From the NCBI GenBank assembly GCA_028284285.1, contig JANQSA010000048.1, forward strand, positions 186,001 through 250,000: DNA of 64,000 nt. Direction: 5' to 3'. The position numbers and the translations under genes were made by a program. The notes beneath the pieces were generated by a model. The model was not told the origin of the DNA. It saw only the letters and a program-made list of their open reading frames with translations, and made no database searches. Origin of the DNA: Croceivirga sp. Lineage in GTDB: Bacteria > Bacteroidota > Bacteroidia > Flavobacteriales > Flavobacteriaceae. Of the stretch, positions 16,321-23,457 are shown in pieces (the stretch's first letter is position 1; every line of letters begins with the position of its first letter).

Positions 16321-17180
16321 TTTAATGCTGATGCTACTGTATTCAGGAACCACTCTGGCTGGTCGTACATAATGAAATGCGCCGATTCTTCAGCAAATTT
16401 CAGGGTATATCCTTTTAAGTTTTTGTACTGCGCCTGATAGGTATGGGTCGCCATTTCTTTCCCATACGGGTGCGTAGCTGCCAGGATGGTGACAGGAACC
16501 TGAATTTTTGCCAGATCTTCGCGTAAATCCAGCTTCAACAAATCGGTATACCCATAGACGTAGGTTTCTCTGTCTGCCTGCAAAATCCATTCCTTCAATT
16601 GTGGCTTCCTTTCTTCCTCCAAGGTCATAGCAGCGACAAATTGATTGGCCATTGCCTCAAATCCATCCTGGTCCATAGCTAAAGTGCTTTTATTGTAAGG
16701 AGAATCATAAACCATATGCTCACTCTTGTAATTTGGGATCATCAGCGCCCCTGTGGCTGGTAAGGCATCTACAACAATGAGTTGGTCTATGGGCAAATTG
16801 CCTTCTGCAACGAGCCAAAGGCCTAATGTCCCTCCCAGGCTATGACCTATTATTGCACAGTCCTGTAATTTATTCTTTTGAATATACTGCGTTAAACCCT
16901 CTTTGATCTTAGGAAGCCAGGGAAATGCTACAGGCTCAACTCCACCAAAGCCAGCAAAAGTGAAGGCATGGCACTGGTAGTTGTCAGACAGTCTTTCCAC
17001 AGTCTCTTCCCAAACCTGCATTGTGCATGTAAAACCGGGAAGTAACAAAACAGGTTTCCCCTGGCCCGTTACCGCTACCTCAAAAGGGTATTCCTGGGCT
17101 TTAGCACCCATTGAAAACGTTAAAAGGACTATGATGGCAAATGGTAGTGTACGTGTTGTAATGTGTCTTTTGGCTTTCAT
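16317..17180 (-). CDS. Exported alpha/beta hydrolase
   Basis: From the ATG at 17180 there is a signal peptide (LPFAIIVLLTFSMGAKAQ, cut near residue 28). The alpha/beta-hydrolase core follows: oxyanion loop LLLPGFTCTMQVWE, nucleophile elbow GHSLGG with S114, and the catalytic His in the C-terminal SAHFIMYDQP block. The usual acidic residue after strand 6 is not obvious (LAATHPYG), so the acid may come from another loop. At 287 residues it resembles proline-iminopeptidase or esterase-type enzymes. Its stop overlaps the start of the sigma factor gene, an uncommon pairing. An earlier start at 17216 lacks a clean signal. Confidence 0.88.
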   Translation of the reverse strand: MKAKRHITTRTLPFAIIVLLTFSMGAKAQEYPFEVAVTGQGKPVLLLPGFTCTMQVWEETVERLSDNYQCHAFTFAGFGGVEPVAFPWLPKIKEGLTQYIQKNKLQDCAIIGHSLGGTLGLWLVAEGNLPIDQLIVVDALPATGALMIPNYKSEHMVYDSPYNKSTLAMDQDGFEAMANQFVAAMTLEEERKPQLKEWILQADRETYVYGYTDLLKLDLREDLAKIQVPVTILAATHPYGKEMATHTYQAQYKNLKGYTLKFAEESAHFIMYDQPEWFLNTVASALK

Positions 17181-17264
17181 AATTAGTAGATTTTTCCTTT
17201 TGACACATAAACCCAAAAATGTTACAACAGCTTGTCAAAAAAAGCACAAAAACTTCACTCCAAT

Positions 17265-17294
17265 AAAAAAGCCCTCGATTTTCAAGGGCTTTTT
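17265..17294 (-). terminator. Terminator of the ATP synthase operon
   Basis: Perfect 10-bp stem (17266-17275 with 17285-17294), 9-nt loop, A-run on one arm and T-run on the other. Read on the minus strand it ends in U residues, 21 bases after atpG. Confidence 0.9.
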
Positions 17295-17314
17295 ACCATT
17301 ATGGTGGATATGTT

Positions 17315-18175
17315 TTAGTCATTTAGTGCTTCGGCCCCTCCTACAATTTCTAAGATCTCACCCGTAATCGCTGCTTGTCTTGCCTTATTGTATGTTAACG
17401 TCAGCTGATCTTTGAGTTCGGAGGCATTGTCCGTGGCTTTATGCATTGCGGTCATCCGTGCACCATGTTCGCTGGCAAATGAATCTCGAATGGCCTTGTA
17501 AAGCTGTGTTTTAAGGGATTTTGGGATCAATTGTTCCACAATCTCCGGTTTGGAGGGTTCAAAAATATAGTCAGCACTACCCTTAGCATCACCCTCTACC
17601 GGAAGTATCGGAAGAAATTGCTCCGTGGTAACTATTTGAGTGGCTGCGTTCTTGAAACGATTATAGACCAATTCAATTCTATCGTACTCTCCTTCGGTAA
17701 ACCTGGACATCAAATCTTCTGCAATATGGGCGACATTCTCAAACGTTAAGGCATCAAAAACACCACTGTGATTGGCCATGATATTGAACTTCTTTCCCAA
17801 AATATCATTGCCTTTCTTACCTATGGTCATAAAGTCTACCTGTTTACCTCCGTGTTTTCCATGGTATAAGGAAACCGACTCTTTGATAATATTCGAATTA
17901 AACGCACCGCAAAGGCCACGATTGGAAGTAATGGAAACCACAAGTACCTTTTTTACCGTTCTGTTATCTGTGTACTTGGCTCCAACATCGCCATCCAAAC
18001 TACCACTAAGGTTTTGCAATAGTTCGGTTAACTTATTGGCGTAAGGACGCATAGCGGTAATCGCATCTTGAGCTTTTTTCAACTTAGCGGCAGAAACCAT
18101 TTTCATGGCACTGGTAATTTGCATTGTTGATTTTACCGTAGAAATCCTATTCCGTATCTCTTTTAAGTTCGCCAT
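17315..18175 (-). CDS. atpG: ATP synthase F1 gamma subunit
   Basis: Central rotor stalk of the F1 motor. The conserved termini are present: MANLKEIRNRISTVKSTMQITSAMKMVSAAKL at the start (residues 1-32) and the C-terminal helix ARMTAMHKATDNASELKDQLTLTYNKARQAAIT, which enters the alpha3beta3 ring. The 286-residue length is normal. It is the last gene of the operon, followed by a terminator. The beta and epsilon genes do not follow; in Bacteroidota atpD and atpC are normally at a separate locus. Confidence 0.98.
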   Translation of the reverse strand: MANLKEIRNRISTVKSTMQITSAMKMVSAAKLKKAQDAITAMRPYANKLTELLQNLSGSLDGDVGAKYTDNRTVKKVLVVSITSNRGLCGAFNSNIIKESVSLYHGKHGGKQVDFMTIGKKGNDILGKKFNIMANHSGVFDALTFENVAHIAEDLMSRFTEGEYDRIELVYNRFKNAATQIVTTEQFLPILPVEGDAKGSADYIFEPSKPEIVEQLIPKSLKTQLYKAIRDSFASEHGARMTAMHKATDNASELKDQLTLTYNKARQAAITGEILEIVGGAEALND

Positions 18176-18235
18176 TATTCCAATTATGGGTTAAGGGTGG
18201 TGAGTTATGAGTTTTTAATACTACTTACCAAATGC

Positions 18236-19816
18236 TTAACTAACATACTTACTCGCTAGATCCTTACAAACCGATGTCAAGGTCTCGATTACCTCATCCG
18301 TCAGCTTACCTGATTTCAAAGTATCTAATACCCTTCTATGCTTAGCGTTCAGGAACTCTATAAAATCGCGTTCAAATTCCTTTACCTTATTCACGGGAAC
18401 GTCCCTCAATAGATTTTTAGAACCAGCAAAGATGATGGCCACCTGGTCTTCTACCGTAAAGGGGTCGTTTTGAGCTTGTTTCAAAATCTCAACATTTCTA
18501 CGCCCTTTTTCAATCACGTTCATGGTAGCGGCGTCCAGATCCGAACCAAACTTGGCAAAGGCTTCCAACTCGCGAAACTGAGCCTGATCCAGTTTTAATG
18601 TCCCGGCTACTTTTTTCATGGCTTTGATCTGCGCAGATCCCCCAACACGAGATACCGAAATTCCCACATTGATCGCAGGACGTACTCCCTGGTTGAAAAG
18701 GTCTTGCTCTAAGAAAATCTGGCCATCTGTAATAGAGATCACGTTGGTTGGAATATAGGCGGAAACGTCCCCCGCCTGTGTCTCAATAATCGGTAAGGCG
18801 GTTAATGAACCCCCTCCTTTTACTTTATCCTTCAAGACATCCGGCAGATCATTCATGTTCTGGGCAACACTATCGTCATCAATTATCTTTGCGGCACGCT
18901 CAAGTAGCCTGGAGTGTAAATAAAACACGTCCCCGGGATAAGCTTCACGCCCGGGAGGTCTTCTCAATAGAAGCGATACCTCGCGATAAGCAACCGCTTG
19001 TTTTGATAAATCATCGTAGATGATCAAGGCCGGACGACCGGTATCCCTGAAATATTCTCCAATGGCTGCGCCCGCAAAAGGAGCATACACCTGCATAGGG
19101 GCAGGGTCAGATGCGTTGGCAGCAACTATTGTGGTGTAGGCTAATGCGCCTTTGTCTTCCAAAGTTTTGGCGATGGTGGCAACAGTGGATGCTTTTTGAC
19201 CTACGGCAACGTAAACACAATATACGGGCTCCCCGGCATCGTAAAACTCTTTTTGATTTAAAATAGTGTCGATACAAACAGTGGTTTTACCGGTTTGGCG
19301 ATCACCGATCACTAACTCCCGTTGACCTCTCCCGATGGGAATCATGGCATCAACGGCTTTTACCCCGGTTTGCAAGGGCTCGTTTACAGGCTGACGGTAA
19401 ATAACCCCCGGGGCTTTACGCTCTAAAGGCATTTCATAGGTTTCTCCGGCAATAGGCCCCTTTCCATCTATTGGAATCCCCAGGGTATCCACAACACGAC
19501 CTACAATTCCTTCTCCAACGTTAATGGAGGCGATAGTTTGCGTACGCTTAACAGTAGCACCCTCTTTAATTTCTTTTGATAGGCCCAGCAATACCACACC
19601 TACGTTATCTTCCTCAAGGTTCAAGACAATACCTTGCAAGCCGCCATCAAACTCTACCAACTCGCCATACTGGGCATTTGAAAGGCCATACACCCTGGCA
19701 ATACCGTCCCCAACTTGAAGTACCGTACCCACTTCGTCCAGAGAAGCTGTTGCCTCAAAACCTGATAATTGCTGTTTTAATATCGCTGAAACCTCAGCTG
19801 CTTTTACTCCTGCCAT
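18236..19816 (-). CDS. atpA: ATP synthase F1 alpha subunit
   Basis: Regulatory, non-catalytic nucleotide-binding subunit of the F1 ring. The P-loop is seen as GDRQTGKTT near residue 171, the arginine-finger region as [13 protein letters not shown], and the family block [17 protein letters not shown]. At 526 residues it is full length. It lies 1 base after the atpH stop and 60 bases before atpG. The N-terminus starts [17 protein letters not shown], typical of Bacteroidota. Confidence 0.99.
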   Translation of the reverse strand: MAGVKAAEVSAILKQQLSGFEATASLDEVGTVLQVGDGIARVYGLSNAQYGELVEFDGGLQGIVLNLEEDNVGVVLLGLSKEIKEGATVKRTQTIASINVGEGIVGRVVDTLGIPIDGKGPIAGETYEMPLERKAPGVIYRQPVNEPLQTGVKAVDAMIPIGRGQRELVIGDRQTGKTTVCIDTILNQKEFYDAGEPVYCVYVAVGQKASTVATIAKTLEDKGALAYTTIVAANASDPAPMQVYAPFAGAAIGEYFRDTGRPALIIYDDLSKQAVAYREVSLLLRRPPGREAYPGDVFYLHSRLLERAAKIIDDDSVAQNMNDLPDVLKDKVKGGGSLTALPIIETQAGDVSAYIPTNVISITDGQIFLEQDLFNQGVRPAINVGISVSRVGGSAQIKAMKKVAGTLKLDQAQFRELEAFAKFGSDLDAATMNVIEKGRRNVEILKQAQNDPFTVEDQVAIIFAGSKNLLRDVPVNKVKEFERDFIEFLNAKHRRVLDTLKSGKLTDEVIETLTSVCKDLASKYVS

Positions 19817-19817
19817 T

Positions 19818-20357
19818 TTATAGACTATTTGTAAATTCTCGTTTTAATGTGTTCAATTTGTTTGCCACACTGGTATCGTATTGTAAGTCACCAACCCTCA
19901 ATATAAATCCGCCTACAATACTTTCGTCCACTTTGTTTTCCAGGGATACTTGATTTCCGGTGAGCTCTTTTACTTTAGAAAGCACTTTTTTCTCCAGGGC
20001 TTCGCTTAGCGGTACTGCTGTTATTACAGTGGCCACATCTTCACCCTTCATCTTTTCATATTGAATGATGTATTTATACGCCACCTCTTGCAGCAGATCG
20101 ATGCGCTTGTTGTCCGCCAAAGTAGTGATGAGTCCTAATGAGATCTCATTGCTCCCTTTAAAGATCGCTTTTAAAGCGTTTTTCTTTACCTCAGTTTTTA
20201 CAATTGGGCTCAACAGCAATTGTTGAAGCTCGCTGTTACCTGAGATGGTTGCTGCCATACTGCGCATGTCAGCGTCTACCTTCTCTGCCGCCTGCTTCTC
20301 CACCGCGTAATCCAAGGTCGCTTTCGCGTATCGTATGGCTGCCCTGTTTTCGTTCAT
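19818..20357 (-). CDS. atpH: ATP synthase F1 delta subunit
   Basis: Peripheral-stalk subunit (OSCP) that joins the b dimer to the alpha ring. The start [21 protein letters not shown] and the C-terminal block [32 protein letters not shown] are diagnostic. At 179 residues it is the usual size. It lies between atpF (6 bases upstream) and atpA (1 base downstream), in the standard order. Confidence 0.97.
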   Translation of the reverse strand: MNENRAAIRYAKATLDYAVEKQAAEKVDADMRSMAATISGNSELQQLLLSPIVKTEVKKNALKAIFKGSNEISLGLITTLADNKRIDLLQEVAYKYIIQYEKMKGEDVATVITAVPLSEALEKKVLSKVKELTGNQVSLENKVDESIVGGFILRVGDLQYDTSVANKLNTLKREFTNSL

Positions 20358-20363
20358 TCTTTC

Positions 20364-20864
20364 CTAGTTCAATTTTACGTCTCCCAGCATATCTTCAACA
20401 ACCTTCAGTTGTTTTTTCTTGTCGGCCAGCTCTGCCTTAAGTACTTTTTCGGCTATATCGACTGAAAGTGTTGCCACCTGCTCCTTAATTTCTGCTACTG
20501 CTGCTTTCTTTTCGCTTTCTATGGTAGCTTGGGCCTGCTTTAACATCTTATCTCCTTCTACCTGCGCCTGTTCTTTGGCATCTGTAATCATCTTCTCCTT
20601 GATCTCACGAGCCTCTTTCAACATCTTTTCCCTTTCCGCACGGGCCTCTTTCAACAAATTCTCGCTATCCGCAGTTACGTTTTGCATTTCTTTTTTAGCG
20701 TCTTCTGCTGCCTGCAGGGCATTTTTAATGCCTTCCTCACGATCATTCACCGCCGATAATATGGGCTTCCATGCAAATTTCCATAGCAGCCACAGCAACA
20801 AAAGAAACAACAGTGTTTGCCAAAAAAACAGCCCTAACGAAAACTCCTCCAATAATTTTTCCAT
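20364..20864 (-). CDS. atpF: ATP synthase F0 b subunit
   Basis: A single N-terminal membrane helix (FSLGLFFWQTLLFLLLLWLLWKF, residues 9-31) precedes a long charged helix (about 40-160) rich in Ala, Glu and Lys that forms the right-handed coiled-coil stator. The motif PILSAVNDREEGIKNAL after the helix is typical. 166 residues is normal. It is separated from atpE by a hairpin-bearing 78-base gap, the longest within the F1 part of the operon besides the atpA-atpG gap. Confidence 0.97.
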   Translation of the reverse strand: MEKLLEEFSLGLFFWQTLLFLLLLWLLWKFAWKPILSAVNDREEGIKNALQAAEDAKKEMQNVTADSENLLKEARAEREKMLKEAREIKEKMITDAKEQAQVEGDKMLKQAQATIESEKKAAVAEIKEQVATLSVDIAEKVLKAELADKKKQLKVVEDMLGDVKLN

Positions 20865-20892
20865 GTCTTTTCTATATATCTTAATTTTTAAG

Positions 20893-20930
20893 AAGCAAGG
20901 GCTGCAACCAACCGTTGCAGCCGTTTGCTT
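20893..20930 (-). promoter_or_regulatory. Hairpin between atpE and atpF
   Basis: A perfect 9-bp GC-rich stem (20900-20908 with 20914-20922, loop of 5) can be extended by AAGCAA/TTGCTT (20893-20898 with 20925-20930) around a small internal mismatch. It lies just after the atpE stop. On the minus strand the stem is not followed by a strong U-run, so it looks more like an RNA-stabilising or attenuating hairpin than a full terminator. Confidence 0.6.
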
Positions 20931-20942
20931 TTAGATGACTGG

Positions 20943-21134
20943 TTATACTGCAAAAAGAGCAGCAAAACCAATACCTTCAATCAATGCAGCTACAATCAAC
21001 ATTGCTGTTTGGATCTTACCGTATGCCTCAGGCTGACGAGCGATGGCTTCCATAGCGGACCCACCAATTCTACCAATACCTAAACCAACACCGATAACTA
21101 CCAAACCTGCACCTACCATTACTGGAATTTCCAT
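20943..21134 (-). CDS. atpE: ATP synthase F0 c subunit
   Basis: A 63-residue hairpin of two glycine-rich helices forming the rotor ring. The polar loop is ARQPEA and the ion-binding carboxylate is the Glu in AALIEGIGF on helix 2. The extra Gln and Ser/Thr of sodium-binding rings are not seen, so proton coupling is likely. It is shorter than proteobacterial c subunits, as is normal in this phylum. The 3' hairpin may raise the amount of its message relative to the single-copy subunits. Confidence 0.96.
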   Translation of the reverse strand: MEIPVMVGAGLVVIGVGLGIGRIGGSAMEAIARQPEAYGKIQTAMLIVAALIEGIGFAALFAV

Positions 21135-21171
21135 GTCTATCTACTTTAAAAATTAAAAATTCAACTCTTTT

Positions 21172-22311
21172 TTAAAGATGGGCCAACTCCGCCTCATCAT
21201 CATGCCCATGATCGTGTTCTTCGGAAGCAAATCCAAAATACAGTGCACTCAACATGGTGAAAATATACGCTTGCAGCAGGGCCACAAGCACTTCAATCAA
21301 CATTATTGCGAAAGCCAGGCCAAAAGACAACGGGCTTCCAAGCCAACTCTTAAAAATGAACATCAACCCAATCAAACTACCAATAACAATATGGCCCGCC
21401 TGCATGTTCGCATACAATCGAATTAAGAGCGAAAAGGGTTTAATAATTAGTCCCAACAATTCTATGGGAACCAAAATAATGTATAGCGGTATTTTTCCGT
21501 ACCAGGGCAACGCATTGCCAAGGGGATTAAATTGGTGCATCCAATAATCCTTGGTTCCTGTAAAATTGGTTATTAGGAAGGTGAGTATCGCCAGGGCCGT
21601 GGTGATGGCAATGTTTCCGGTTACATTGATGCCAAGCGGTGTCATCCCAAACATGTTCAAAAACCATATGAAGAAAAATATCGTCAGCAAAAAAGGCATA
21701 TATTTTTTGTATCGCTTTTCCCCGATGTTAGGTCGGGCGATATCATCCCGGATATAAAGCACTATAGGTTCAAAGAAACGACCGACTCCGGTGGGTATAC
21801 CGTTATTCTTGGCATATGACCTTGCCAGGCTTGAAAACAGCCACAACATCAACAAACCGGTAACAATAATCATCACCACATTCTTGGTAATAGAAAAATC
21901 CAGCGGTTTTACATTTGTGGGATGATGTTCCTCATCATAGGTAATGGTCCCTTCAGCATCTGTTCTGTAGATTTTACTATGGTAGAGCTTATAAAAATTT
22001 CCATCAACCTCAGCCAGGGTTTCACCATGGTGAAATTTAGAAGAGGAGAATACTTTTAAACCGTTGTCCCACAGAATTACCGGCAAGGGAAATCCCACAT
22101 ATTTGTGTTCTCCGTTTTCCTGGGTATACGAGAATAAAGAAAAGTCGTGGGAATCCTGTAAGTGATGAAGAATGTATTCTTTAATTTCTGTCTGAAGGTC
22201 TTTTCCATGACCTTCTTCCCCCTGTTTTTCCTCCTTTTCTTTGGAGAAGGAAATTTGACTTACGATTAGTGCAGTAAAAAGAAGAAAACTCTTCAAAAAC
22301 GTTTTTCGCAT
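21172..22311 (-). CDS. atpB: ATP synthase F0 a subunit with long N-terminal extension
   Basis: The C-terminal 230 residues are the standard a subunit; the essential Arg sits in LLIRLYANMQAGH, and the last helices include MLIEVLVALLQAYIFTMLSALYFG. Unlike short bacterial forms, the first 125 residues contain a signal-peptide-like segment (TFLKSFLLFTALIVSQISFS), a His/Glu/Lys-rich stretch and a folded-looking domain (YVGFPLPVILWDNGLKVF) that should lie in the periplasm. Such extensions are common in Bacteroidota AtpB. I use the ATG at 22311 rather than 22347 because the signal then begins MRKTFLKS. The C-terminus is His/Glu/Asp-rich (EEHDHGHDDEAEL). Confidence 0.96.
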   Translation of the reverse strand: MRKTFLKSFLLFTALIVSQISFSKEKEEKQGEEGHGKDLQTEIKEYILHHLQDSHDFSLFSYTQENGEHKYVGFPLPVILWDNGLKVFSSSKFHHGETLAEVDGNFYKLYHSKIYRTDAEGTITYDEEHHPTNVKPLDFSITKNVVMIIVTGLLMLWLFSSLARSYAKNNGIPTGVGRFFEPIVLYIRDDIARPNIGEKRYKKYMPFLLTIFFFIWFLNMFGMTPLGINVTGNIAITTALAILTFLITNFTGTKDYWMHQFNPLGNALPWYGKIPLYIILVPIELLGLIIKPFSLLIRLYANMQAGHIVIGSLIGLMFIFKSWLGSPLSFGLAFAIMLIEVLVALLQAYIFTMLSALYFGFASEEHDHGHDDEAELAHL

Positions 22312-22420
22312 TGCGCTAGAACTAAGGGTCTCTAAAAATCGGTGCAAATGTAAGTCATTCCATTAAAATCAGAAAAGCTTTATGGCTTTATTTTAAATGA
22401 CTTGGAAGGAACAGGAGAAA

Positions 22421-22816
22421 TCACAAATCAGTGCCCTGATTCAACATTTTAGAGGCAAAATACGTTTCCACAATTAATGCCAATACATATGGCACAAAAA
22501 AGGCGGCAAATTCTGTGCGTTGTATTTCTCCATCTTCCCGATACCCCGGGTAAAATAGGATAAAGAAAACTGCAAATTTCAACAAACTACCGCCCATAAA
22601 TAGAAACCCAAGGGCATTCTTAAGTTTTTTGCGCGCCAGGTAAAGCCCAATAAAAATTACAGCTGCCAAAAGAAAATTGATACTGTAAGCTGGTAGGATT
22701 AAATCAAGATCGCCAAATTCTGAGTTAAGAGCATAGTAATGTACCAAAAAAGCCAATAGGAGAACAGCAGATAAAGCAAGGAAAAATGAGATCAATACTT
22801 TTAATGGTGGGGTCAA
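22421..22816 (-). CDS. Small membrane protein in atpI position (DUF6168-like)
   Basis: 131 residues with four hydrophobic helices (about 5-25, 36-56, 65-84 and 104-122). It has the place and size of AtpI in other operons, and resembles flavobacterial proteins filed as DUF6168; I am not certain of that name. The frame has no ATG that avoids a large overlap with the upstream gene. The best start is a TTG at 22816 that overlaps the upstream TGA stop as TTGA, the equivalent of the common ATGA coupling. A role in assembling the c ring or in ion supply is inference from position. Confidence 0.75.
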   Translation of the reverse strand: MTPPLKVLISFFLALSAVLLLAFLVHYYALNSEFGDLDLILPAYSINFLLAAVIFIGLYLARKKLKNALGFLFMGGSLLKFAVFFILFYPGYREDGEIQRTEFAAFFVPYVLALIVETYFASKMLNQGTDL

Positions 22817-23043
22817 TCGTTTAGTCTTTTCAGTTGTTGCAAAACTAGCCAAATTGAAATAGCCACACCCAGGAGTGTGGCTATAACGGTAAAATATTTT
22901 TTTTCCGTCTCGTAATGGGCATCCAACCAATTACCTCCTTTAACGGCCAAGTAGATAATCACTCCCATTTCAAAAGCAATGCCCGTTAAGGCTAAAGCAT
23001 TTTTTAGGGGATCCTTTTTCTTAGGAGACTTTTGCGGGTTCAT
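22813..23043 (-). CDS. atpZ: AtpZ/AtpI-family protein
   Basis: A 76-residue protein with a basic N-terminus (NPQKSPKKKDPLKN) and two membrane helices (LTGIAFEMGVIIYLAVKGG and FTVIATLLGVAISIWLVL). This is the AtpZ pattern, reported to form with AtpI a Mg/Ca transporter that aids ATP synthase biogenesis. The start lies 23 bp inside the bactofilin gene and the stop overlaps the next start, so it is tightly coupled on both sides. The ion-transport role is family knowledge, not seen here. Confidence 0.88.
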   Translation of the reverse strand: MNPQKSPKKKDPLKNALALTGIAFEMGVIIYLAVKGGNWLDAHYETEKKYFTVIATLLGVAISIWLVLQQLKRLND

Positions 23044-23452
23044 TCACTTTGGACGGCTGTAATTTATGTGTTGAGGACGACGTTGGGGCTGTCCCTTTTC
23101 CCATGGTACAAGAAGCATTAAAAGTAGCGCCAGGCTCCACGGCTAACTTTGAAACGTTCACTGTACCTTCTATTCTGGCAGAGTTTTTAAGGGAGAGCAA
23201 TTCGGAAACATACAGTTCTCCATTAAAGCTACCTTCAATGTCCGCATTTACGCATTCCACTTTGCCTTTGATGAGGCCATCTTTTCCAATAACTACCTTT
23301 CCGGAAGTTTTTACATTTCCTTCCAGTTTACCATCAATTCTGAAGTCTGCTTCCGAAGAAATATCCCCTTTGATAATGGTGTTTTTCTCTATTCTGTTGG
23401 GTTGTCCGCCGAAGGTTTCCATAGGTCGTGGTTTTTTGTTGTCTGAAAACAT
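23021..23452 (-). CDS. Bactofilin (polymer-forming cytoskeletal protein)
   Basis: The central 100 residues are the bactofilin beta-helix: repeats such as KNTIIKGDISSEADFRIDGKLEGNV, KVVIGKDGLIKGKVECVNADIEGSFNGELYVSE and SARIEGTVNVSKLAVEPGATFNASC. The disordered tails rich in Ser, Thr and Lys are typical. Bactofilins polymerise without nucleotide and scaffold envelope enzymes. At 143 residues it is the small type. It lies 5 bases after sprE and overlaps atpZ, so it is inside the sprE-atp transcript. Confidence 0.94.
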   Translation of the reverse strand: MFSDNKKPRPMETFGGQPNRIEKNTIIKGDISSEADFRIDGKLEGNVKTSGKVVIGKDGLIKGKVECVNADIEGSFNGELYVSELLSLKNSARIEGTVNVSKLAVEPGATFNASCTMGKGTAPTSSSTHKLQPSKVNEPAKVS

Positions 23453-23457
23453 TTTGT

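Noticed and set aside
17265-22311. Loss of atpD and atpC from the ATP synthase operon
   Set aside because: These two genes are normally located elsewhere in Bacteroidota, so absence here is expected.
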